Source of the DNA: an uncultured Lachnoclostridium sp.
Lineage (GTDB): Bacteria > Bacillota > Clostridia > Lachnospirales > Lachnospiraceae
Assembly: GCA_958425285.1 (NCBI GenBank)
Contig: CATZVV010000108.1
Span: 1 to 6,521 of the forward strand
DNA length: 6,521 bases
Direction of reading: 5' to 3'
Positions 1 through 5,112 of this stretch are shown here, one piece after another (position 1 is the first letter of the stretch; every line of letters starts with the position of its first letter). The notes beneath the pieces were generated by a model, which worked only from the letters and a program-made list of their open reading frames with translations, was not told the DNA's origin and ran no database searches. Made by a program: the position numbers and the translations under genes.

Positions 1-34
1 CGATTTGTCCTCGTTGAACTACTTCAAATCTCAT
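1..34 (-). CDS. possible start of a CDS running off the left edge
   Basis: An ATG at 32-34 (minus strand) opens a frame that stays open to the window edge and begins MRFEVVQRGQI. A GTGGAG ribosome-binding-like sequence lies about 11 bases upstream, which is a little far. GTG/TTG codons in the same frame slightly upstream are alternative starts. Only 11 codons are visible, so no family can be assigned. It would be the next gene of the minus-strand series after the small ORF at 184-324. Chance is a real alternative. Confidence 0.25.
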   Translation of the reverse strand, partial: MRFEVVQRGQI

Positions 35-142
35 ATTCAACACCACTCCACTAAACTATCTGTCAAACTCTGGCACATACTGAGATTTCCAAATTTAGTT
101 GTTTAAAATCGTTTTGTAATGATTTCTTTCACATTGGTAGAT

Positions 143-156
143 GGAGCAGCTGCTCC
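143..156. repeat. perfect 14-bp palindrome
   Basis: GGAGCAGCTGCTCC is a perfect palindrome. It sits in an extended symmetric context (ATGGAG ... CTCCAT). It lies in the 150-base gap between the small ORF 184-324 and the possible CDS at the left edge. Neither strand has a T-run after it, so it is not a usual intrinsic terminator. A dimeric regulator or recombinase site is possible but unproven. Confidence 0.5.
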
Positions 157-183
157 CTCCATAATTAACAAATAAGTAATGTA

Positions 184-324
184 TCAGCTTTTAGTATTTG
201 AGACGTTCCTTTTATGTGATACTCTAATATCTTGTTCACTTGATAGTAGCGCGAAAATTATCTCAGCGTCTTCCAGTATAATGCGAATGGAAATACGCCG
301 TTCTAATTCAGAGATATTACCCAT
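184..324 (-). CDS. small hypothetical protein (46 aa)
   Basis: This short minus-strand frame starts at ATG 322-324 and ends at TGA 184-186. The protein begins MGNISELERRISIRIILEDA and continues as a charged, mostly helical peptide with a basic tail. A GAGG ribosome binding site lies 8 bases before the ATG, which is the main support. No signal peptide, membrane segment or known motif is visible. It follows the KilA-N gene on the same strand after a gap of about 185 bases, and may belong to the same phage/ICE operon. I do not recognise the family. Small ORFs of this type are common in mobile elements. Confidence 0.5.
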   Translation of the reverse strand: MGNISELERRISIRIILEDAEIIFALLSSEQDIRVSHKRNVSNTKS

Positions 325-334
325 ATTTCACGCC

Positions 335-484
335 TCAGTAATCCTGCGGATATGCATACCGGGCAATCGAATACTCACTGCTTAAGAAAAGTGCATTGTG
401 GAAAAGAAGCAAATCGTACCCATACTCATAAGCAGGTGGAAGGAGTAAACTGGTTTGATACGAAACATACCATTCTCCATCCAC
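335..484 (-). CDS. doubtful small ORF (49 aa) after the KilA-N gene
   Basis: A minus-strand frame runs from GTG 482-484 to TGA 335-337. It encodes an aromatic, tyrosine-rich peptide (GEWYVSYQ near the start, ending ARYAYPQDY). Its stop lies just before the GAGG site of the 46-aa ORF, as in tightly packed operons. No good ribosome binding site precedes the GTG, and a stop lies immediately upstream in frame. It could be a tiny gene, the displaced tail of a longer protein, or chance. Apart from this, the 325-509 gap shows nothing. Confidence 0.22.
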   Translation of the reverse strand: MDGEWYVSYQTSLLLPPAYEYGYDLLLFHNALFLSSEYSIARYAYPQDY

Positions 485-509
485 TCATGCACTTTAATCA
501 ATTTCTGTT

Positions 510-1079
510 TTACATATGTTTCCTAACGATTGCCAACCGAACCTTCGGATCTATCCATAGCTGGAAGCCTGCAGCAATTTCAGGGTAAGCACTCACGCCT
601 CCACCTTTACCTTGCTTTACCTGTATCCCAACAGCGTGAGTCTTTCGAATCCACAGAGATGGTGTAATGGTCAGTGATGTCGTATGTCCCTGATGAATCA
701 GTTCCTCACAGGCCCTATCATCAAAACCTTCATTCATGTCATTTTCCCATTGGCGGAGAAACTCTAATGTGTTGCGGCTGCGCATCCAGCTTTGGATTAC
801 ATATCCCGGCGACTCATCGGAATACTGCCTTGCCAATTCTGTCAGGGAGACCATGCCATCATAGGCCAGCATCCTCATATACAGGCTGATGGTCTCATGA
901 TAGTCCCTGATTTTTTGTGTGGTCCGCAGCTTTTCCTCATTCAATGTATCATAGAATCTCTCTTTTGCGGCGTCGGCCGCTTCTATATCGACCAATCCTT
1001 TTGTCAGAAGGGCATCAATGGCAGACTCATATTGAAATGCCAAGCGTATGTATCGCTCATGTAGTTCATTCTCGTTCAT
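510..1079 (-). CDS. KilA-N domain protein
   Basis: The product is a 189-residue soluble protein. Residues 1-70 are helical and charged. Residues about 75-185 match the KilA-N fold as I know it: MVSLTELARQY (the 'sLtdiar' start), a SWMRSRNTLEFLRQWE helix, SLWIRKTHAVGI (matching 'W..kTnAiGi'), a glycine-rich KQGKGGGVSAYPEIA turn, and FQLWIDPKVRLAIV at the end. KilA-N is a DNA-binding domain of phage and ICE proteins, often antirepressors or regulators. The ATG has an AAAGGAG site 8 bases upstream. The gene lies 53 bases after the orphan recombinase-domain gene and is probably co-transcribed with it. The protein stops right at the end of the domain, so a C-terminal effector part found in some relatives is absent. 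The exact role is unknown; phage/ICE regulation is the likely use. Confidence 0.8.
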   Translation of the reverse strand: MNENELHERYIRLAFQYESAIDALLTKGLVDIEAADAAKERFYDTLNEEKLRTTQKIRDYHETISLYMRMLAYDGMVSLTELARQYSDESPGYVIQSWMRSRNTLEFLRQWENDMNEGFDDRACEELIHQGHTTSLTITPSLWIRKTHAVGIQVKQGKGGGVSAYPEIAAGFQLWIDPKVRLAIVRKHM

Positions 1080-1132
1080 GGCCCATTCTCCTTTTTATTT
1101 AGTATAACAAGAGAAATGGGTTCTGTATAGTC

Positions 1133-1483
1133 TCATTTTGTATCAAAAACTGGAGACTGATACCTGACTGCCTTTCGTGGATACCCGGCTTTATCATAGT
1201 CTACATTGCAACGTCGAGCTTTCTCAAACTGAGTATCCATGTATATCTTAATACCAACCAGGGGGATATATTTTTTGTTCGCCAGAAGTTTATCCACGGC
1301 CGCCCTCGTCCATTTTACTTTTCCAGTTGGAGAAACCACCCCTTTTTTGAAAAGCAGATCAACAATCTTGCCTAAGCTGGCTCCGGCAAGGTAATCATCA
1401 AAAATGCTACGGACAACATCCGCCTTTTCTTCATGAATAACGATTTCCTTGCCAATCAAAACATAGCCATATGGAAGTTTCAT
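1133..1483 (-). CDS. orphan Recombinase-domain protein of the large serine recombinase family
   Basis: The 116 residues align with the 'Recombinase' (PF07508-type) DNA-binding domain of large serine recombinases. The visible landmarks are LPYGYVLIGKEIVIHEEKAD, VVRSIFDDYLAGASLGKIVDLL, SPTGKVKWTRAAVDKLLANKKYI and QFEKARR, with the end at PRKAVRYQSPVFDTK. Full enzymes have about 450-550 residues, with an N-terminal resolvase domain carrying the catalytic serine. That domain is missing here and cannot be found upstream. The start is well supported: GTGAGG lies 5 bases before the ATG. It therefore looks like a stand-alone translated protein and not just debris. It may bind recombination-site DNA as an accessory or regulatory factor. 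A decayed integrase with a fortuitous start is the alternative. The KilA-N gene follows 53 bases downstream on the same strand. Confidence 0.8.
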   Translation of the reverse strand: MKLPYGYVLIGKEIVIHEEKADVVRSIFDDYLAGASLGKIVDLLFKKGVVSPTGKVKWTRAAVDKLLANKKYIPLVGIKIYMDTQFEKARRCNVDYDKAGYPRKAVRYQSPVFDTK

Positions 1484-1512
1484 AGTTGCCTCACTTTTTA
1501 AAACATAAATAA

Positions 1513-1552
1513 AAGCAGGTTTAAGGAAGATACCTTTTCCTTAAACCTGCTT
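1513..1552 (-). terminator. 16-bp perfect hairpin in the leader of the recombinase-domain gene
   Basis: The arms 1513-1528 and 1537-1552 are perfect complements (AAGCAGGTTTAAGGAA and its complement) around an 8-base loop. On the minus strand the stem is followed by TTTTATTTATG, so it is terminator-like in that direction. It lies between a possible -10 box at 1573-1578 and the ATG at 1483, so it is either a second terminator for the ATPase operon or a leader attenuator for the recombinase-domain gene. The perfection and length of the stem favour a real function. Confidence 0.7.
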
Positions 1553-1572
1553 GTTGACACATGTGATATGTA

Positions 1573-1578
1573 ATTATA
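1573..1578 (-). promoter_or_regulatory. possible -10 box for the recombinase-domain/KilA-N genes
   Basis: The minus strand shows an exact TATAAT here. A -35 box at the usual distance is not recognisable, and no extended -10 TGn is present. A start near 1566 would give a leader of about 80 bases containing the 1513-1552 hairpin. The sequence is AT-rich, so chance is possible. Confidence 0.3.
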
Positions 1579-1615
1579 ACTAATTTGTATCTCGCCATTT
1601 TGTGCTATATCGCCA

Positions 1616-1660
1616 AGTAAAAACAAAACCTGCGTATAACTATCGTTAAACGCAGGCTTT
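1616..1660 (-). terminator. intrinsic terminator of the nuclease/ATPase operon
   Basis: The inverted repeat CCTGCGT (1629-1635) / ACGCAGG (1650-1656) has an extra inner stem TAAC/GTTA and a TATC loop. On the minus strand it is followed by TTTTGTTTTTAC, a classic U-tract. It lies about 190 bases after the ATPase stop codon in the same direction, so it is the best candidate for the end of the operon. Confidence 0.65.
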
Positions 1661-1685
1661 GTCTACAATGGAATGTGTAGACAAA
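1658..1685. repeat. 10-bp perfect inverted repeat next to the operon terminator
   Basis: TTTGTCTACA (1658-1667) and TGTAGACAAA (1676-1685) are perfect complements with an 8-base loop. The repeat touches the terminator hairpin at 1616-1660. No T-run follows on the plus strand. It could stabilise the 3' end of the transcript or be a protein or recombination site. The function is unknown. Confidence 0.5.
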
Positions 1686-1842
1686 AAAGATGCAGTCTGC
1701 ACCAACTCCAAACTAGGGCCTAGCGTAGCGGGGCCGGTGTGGAAGTGAGGCGTAGTCACCTTTTCCCCCAAAAATAATATGATATGAAAAGCTAGCGCAA
1801 GGGGCGATCTAATATAGTGAGTCAATACTTTTTATACCCCAT
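1686..1842. other. non-coding stretch with a GC-rich island and small palindromes
   Basis: No convincing ORF lies here. The sequence contains a TGCAG-T-CTGCA palindrome (1691-1701) and a GC-rich patch at about 1715-1762 with GGCC...GGCC and GGTG...CACC/GTGA...TCAC inverted pairs. A homopolymer-rich part (TTTTCCCCC, AAAAATAATATG) follows. The GC content contrasts sharply with the AT-rich ATPase gene beside it. It may be the 3' untranslated part of the operon, a structured RNA, or an old element end or oriT-like site. I cannot decide among these. Confidence 0.35.
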
Positions 1843-3456
1843 TTAAATCTCAATCGAAAGGTCATTCAACAATGCAACAAAGGATTCTACAAAAGCACCA
1901 TCAAGGATCTTGCTTGGAGTATGAGATTGATAATTTATATGATTCACATCTGGAAGGTCGTCATATTTTCCTATCTCTTCATGCTTTAATGTTGTTGTCA
2001 GTATTACTTGCTTATCAATTGATTTTGAGATTTCAAGCACCGTATTTTCTTTTCCAGTCGATAAGTCTTCTGCTCGGAAGGAGTCAATTACTATTGGGAA
2101 ACTGTGCCGCAACACAAATTGTAAGGCAAACAATTTCACCACATGAAAAATAGTCGCCTCGCTTCCAGAATACACCTCATTTCGCTGAGTAAATAAGCTT
2201 GAATATATTATATTACCATCCGGATCAATCTGATGGTAAAGTTCATTCATTTTGCCTATAATTGCTGATAACAAAGCTACTCTTTGCTCTTGCGTTTCAA
2301 TCGATGCATTTTCACTGGCTAACAGTTGACTCTTTAATGTAGCGACTTCCATGTCTATCTCTTTAATTCTGGCTTCTGCATCTGAAGCCGAAAAAATATC
2401 TTTCTTGTAAGCGACAATAGATTCAAGAGAGACGCTTTCATCATCCATTAAAGATTGCAAACGTTCTTGCTCTATAATTATTTCTGCAGAAAGCCGTTCA
2501 ATTTCTTCGCTATAAGCAGAAATTTTTTCTGAAATAGAATGAATGATTTCATTTCGCATTTCAACTGTAGACACATCAAACGAGTAGGATGTTTGAACTG
2601 ACTCTCCAGTACTAAACGAGATATTTGTAGAGTTGCAATCCATGCATCGTAATTCTCCACACGATATTGTGCGATTTAAAGAGCGAAGTTCGTTAATCGT
2701 ATGCTCCCATTTACTCTTACGAGTAGATACACTATTACGAGCCTTCCGTAATTCCGCAATTTTATTTTGGACTCTTTCAAGACTCTCTATTTTTTTACCA
2801 AATGCGAGGCGGTCACTCTCCGCGCTAAGATATGAAACAGGTGTTTTTTTCGATTTAAGTATTTTATGTTGTTGTAGCAATAGCTTTTTCTCGTCAGAAA
2901 GAGTTATTATATGACTCTTTATCTCATCAATCCTCTCTTGTGGAAGTTGCTCTCCAATTAAACCAGCATATGCGTAAAGCATATCGATAAAATCCTGTTT
3001 ATTATAGAAGCCGTGATTGGCGATATTGGACGTGTCCTTCTTATCTTGTCCAATAAAGAAAAGCTGGACATATAGTACTGGATCTACAATCCTTAAAAGT
3101 TGATTTTTTGCTATTGACGGAAGTGGAAATATATTCCTGTTCCAATATCTTTTAAGTTCAGAAACATTATCAAAAATAAGTACAGTAGATTCACGCTTTA
3201 ATACAAATCCATCGCCAGATCGGCAAAGTTTGAATATAATCCCAGCTTCTTCAAATTCGATATAGTAATAATACTTCTGAAATTCAAATGATGTAGGGAA
3301 TGTTGGTTCATTTCCTAAAGCATACATCATTGATTGGATTACAATCGTCTTTCCCTTATTATTATCGTCGCTCGAAATGATGTTCACACCATTTGTGAAA
3401 TTTCCTTCAATAAATGCTTCAGCAGCATTTCCTACAGCTACTTTCCGTATCTTCAT
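1843..3456 (-). CDS. Rad50/SMC-like ABC ATPase of a Lamassu / ABC-3C-like defence module
   Basis: The product has 537 residues. The N-terminal lobe carries a degenerate Walker A at about 29-37 (SDDNNKGKT, lacking the first glycine of GxxxxGKT) followed by VIQSMMYALG. Residues about 170-260 and 300-395 are charged and heptad-like, as in a coiled coil. Between them lies C266...C271-M-D-C274, a CxxC like the Rad50 zinc hook. The C-terminal lobe has a signature-like YSGSEAT (429-435) and a Walker B FPIVIDS (453-459), in which serine stands where glutamate is usual; E463 may substitute. A switch-like VILTTTLKHEE follows. SMC-like ATPases of this size sense DNA ends or foreign DNA in Lamassu, DdmABC and ABC-three-component systems. 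The start codon overlaps the stop of the nuclease-like gene (ATGA), so translation is coupled. The sequence is AT-rich compared with the genes to its left, suggesting transfer. The ABC/SMC class is firm; the system name is inferred. Confidence 0.75.
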   Translation of the reverse strand: MKIRKVAVGNAAEAFIEGNFTNGVNIISSDDNNKGKTIVIQSMMYALGNEPTFPTSFEFQKYYYYIEFEEAGIIFKLCRSGDGFVLKRESTVLIFDNVSELKRYWNRNIFPLPSIAKNQLLRIVDPVLYVQLFFIGQDKKDTSNIANHGFYNKQDFIDMLYAYAGLIGEQLPQERIDEIKSHIITLSDEKKLLLQQHKILKSKKTPVSYLSAESDRLAFGKKIESLERVQNKIAELRKARNSVSTRKSKWEHTINELRSLNRTISCGELRCMDCNSTNISFSTGESVQTSYSFDVSTVEMRNEIIHSISEKISAYSEEIERLSAEIIIEQERLQSLMDDESVSLESIVAYKKDIFSASDAEARIKEIDMEVATLKSQLLASENASIETQEQRVALLSAIIGKMNELYHQIDPDGNIIYSSLFTQRNEVYSGSEATIFHVVKLFALQFVLRHSFPIVIDSFRAEDLSTGKENTVLEISKSIDKQVILTTTLKHEEIGKYDDLPDVNHINYQSHTPSKILDGAFVESFVALLNDLSIEI

Positions 3457-4508
3457 TGTTGAACACCATCCTTGACTACAGAGATAAAGTACTTAAGTGA
3501 TAGGGCGTCAAAGTCAGGACACCGAACAATACAATTAGGTATTGCCTGAATTTTTGTAAATAGAGACTGCACAGAGTCATCTGGATGTTCGACAATCAGT
3601 TGATATGTATTCTCAAATAGATACCAAAAACCATCTGCCGCATTTTTATTGAATAATGCCCTACATAAGGCACCTTGGCAATCTTCGAGCATTTCCCTCT
3701 GCCTTTCTGGTGGCCAAGTATTATAGATACTTACAAAAGATGGTGGTATTCCTTGACCCAGCGGATCTCTATTGATAATACGCTGTAAAGTCATTAAACG
3801 AATTTCATTATTAGTTAAGTGCCTGCAATAGTTTAACGCTTCATCAGTCGTTTCAATCACAATCCCCTCGACTGAAGAAATATTTTTTTTGCTTGCCTGT
3901 TTATCTCTTATCTCATTAAAAATAGCGTTAAGTATTTTTTCTTCTGGAATAATATTCGGATGTTGCCTTATAATTGCTTTTACATATTCACTTGGTTTTT
4001 TACCATCATCAATGACAAAAAACACTTTTCTCAGGAAACCATTAATGTTCTCATCGGTCAAGTCGGTGCTATCAATATATTCTTTTGCGGAACCTTCTTC
4101 ATGTAAGCCTAACTTAATCTGTTCTATCGCTGCATCCTTTACATTTTCAATCCCAAAAGTTGTAAGAGAAGAATCTTTGCGAAGAGATCCGGTCACACTG
4201 CCAATAAATAGAATATATGCCTCAAAGGTTAATGGGCTCATATAATTCTTGAACAATGTGACAAGTTCTTTCCCGATAGCTTTGGGACTAACATGATGTG
4301 CGCCTTTTGATTGCACATCCCACAATCTGGATGCCATGTTGTCCATCCCAGTTAAGTCATTAAAGAAATCTACAACAAAGTAGTATATGTCATCACTATC
4401 GGGTCTGAAATTCATTAAATAAAGCAATGCCTTGGTTTCTGCCTCTGAACCAGATTTCCTTAATCTTTCAGATGATTTTACAGTGTATGACATATTCTCA
4501 TCTCGCAT
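3453..4508 (-). CDS. putative PD-(D/E)xK (DUF4297/Cap4-like) nuclease effector of the ATPase pair
   Basis: The product has 351 residues and no signal or membrane segments. Residues about 15-105 resemble the start of DUF4297/Cap4-type nucleases: RLRKSGSEAETKALLYLM (helix with E22/E24), then YYFVVDFFND (D47/D51), then WDVQSKGA with D64-V-Q66-S-K68. The Q-x-K form of the (D/E)xK motif is typical of that group. A hydrophobic strand, AYILFIGSVT, follows. Residues about 120-345 are mostly helical with no motif I know, and may be the domain that docks on the ATPase. The frame begins at ATG 4508. A second ATG five codons later (4493) has a GAGATGAG-like site and may be the real start. The gene follows a good promoter and overlaps the ATPase gene by ATGA. 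In Lamassu/ABC-3C systems such a protein is the killing or DNA-cutting effector. The nuclease call rests on motif and context, not on an alignment. Confidence 0.55.
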   Translation of the reverse strand: MRDENMSYTVKSSERLRKSGSEAETKALLYLMNFRPDSDDIYYFVVDFFNDLTGMDNMASRLWDVQSKGAHHVSPKAIGKELVTLFKNYMSPLTFEAYILFIGSVTGSLRKDSSLTTFGIENVKDAAIEQIKLGLHEEGSAKEYIDSTDLTDENINGFLRKVFFVIDDGKKPSEYVKAIIRQHPNIIPEEKILNAIFNEIRDKQASKKNISSVEGIVIETTDEALNYCRHLTNNEIRLMTLQRIINRDPLGQGIPPSFVSIYNTWPPERQREMLEDCQGALCRALFNKNAADGFWYLFENTYQLIVEHPDDSVQSLFTKIQAIPNCIVRCPDFDALSLKYFISVVKDGVQQ

Positions 4509-4546
4509 TCATTTTCAGCTCATGCCAATCTAATGTTCTTTTATTT

Positions 4547-4909
4547 TTATATTATATCACAATTTTTCCACTTCTCAACAAAAAAGCAGGCACAGAGAGA
4601 CACAGGCAGCACCCAAGCTGTCCACATTTTTCTGTGCCTGCTTCTTAGTAAGGAGATGGGTGATTTCAAAACTACAGACGAATCGGATGAAAATTTTTCT
4701 TTGGAGAGCATGCTTACTCGCTGAATCACCCTATATAACATGGATTCCAAATACTCCATAAGGTCGATATTTTTTGTAGAAATGAGTTCCATGATTTCCG
4801 TGACTTTGTTTTCTCGGCCTATATCGTGCCGGGCATCCAGCTCTGTACGCTTTTTATTTATCACAACAGGGCGTATTTCATTGATGATATCCTTGATTTG
4901 CAGGTTCAC
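4547..4909 (-). CDS. unidentified small protein, probably with an accidental C-terminus
   Basis: The frame starts best at GTG 4907-4909, because AGGGAG lies 7 bases upstream; the protein begins MNLQIKDIINEIRPVVINKK. A farther TTG at 4930 in the same frame lacks a good site. Residues 1-75 are helical and charged, with an amphipathic MEYLESMLYRVIQRVSML segment. I do not recognise the family. The last 30-odd codons run through a strong terminator and the -10 box of the next operon, which is not expected of a native gene. The original 3' end was probably lost when the defence cassette joined here. The upstream side ends at the IS left end about 95 bases away, so an upstream partner gene may also have been cut off. 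Confidence 0.4.
   Translation of the reverse strand: MNLQIKDIINEIRPVVINKKRTELDARHDIGRENKVTEIMELISTKNIDLMEYLESMLYRVIQRVSMLSKEKFSSDSSVVLKSPISLLRSRHRKMWTAWVLPVSLCACFFVEKWKNCDII
4551..4578 (-). promoter_or_regulatory. sigma-70-type promoter of the nuclease/ATPase operon
   Basis: On the minus strand, TTGAGA (4573-4578, 5/6 to consensus) is separated by 16 bases from an exact TATAAT (4551-4556). Transcription would begin near 4544, about 36-50 bases before the two candidate start codons. The -35 box begins right after the T-run of the upstream terminator, a compact arrangement that insulates the operon from upstream transcription. Confidence 0.7.
4580..4643 (-). terminator. strong intrinsic terminator upstream of the defence operon
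   Basis: The arms AAGCAGGCACAGA (4584-4596) and TCTGTGCCTGCTT (4631-4643) are perfect 13-bp complements. The loop contains a further CAGC/GCTG pairing. On the minus strand the stem runs into TTTTTTG (4580-4585 plus the next base). It would stop transcription coming from the IS/unknown-ORF side just before the operon promoter. Confidence 0.8.
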
Positions 4910-5071
4910 AACTTCACTCCCTGACACCAAAGCAGTCAGTCCAATTCCTTGACCAGTTCTTGAAGTTTGCTTTTTATAAAATAGACTGATTATAATAATT
5001 CCTTTGTCAATACCAGGCTCAAGTATTGTTAGCAGGGCAGGCGGCCTCTCTTCGTGTTAATCTTTTTCTAC

Positions 5072-5089
5072 ATGCTACACTAGTAGCAT
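5072..5089 (+). promoter_or_regulatory. hairpin just upstream of the transposase ribosome binding site
   Basis: ATGCTAC (5072-5078) and GTAGCAT (5083-5089) pair around an ACTA loop. The hairpin ends 8 bases before the AAAGGGG site at 5098-5104. Many IS elements place such a structure here to reduce translation from read-through transcripts. That role is inferred. Confidence 0.5.
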
Positions 5090-5112
5090 ATTACAAGAAA
5101 GGGGCAAACATC

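Noticed and set aside
352..588. 78-aa plus-strand ORF
   Set aside because: It overlaps the KilA-N gene tail antisense, lacks a good ribosome binding site and shows no motif; the minus strand explains the region better.
1554..1580. TTGACA with TATAAC on the plus strand as a promoter
   Set aside because: The spacing is only 15 bases and no plus-strand gene follows.
1686..1842. Retron-type non-coding RNA
   Set aside because: No reverse transcriptase gene is present in the window and no clear msr/msd arrangement is visible.
4989..5010. Hybrid promoter from the IS left end (TTGACA) with TATAAT outside, minus strand
   Set aside because: The boxes are only 10 bases apart; at 16-18 bases there is no -10-like sequence.
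5026..5112. Upstream extension of the transposase frame
   Set aside because: It has no ribosome binding site, contains the hairpin at 5072-5089 and starts in the IS end; ATG 5113 has a good site and the usual IS3 N-terminus.
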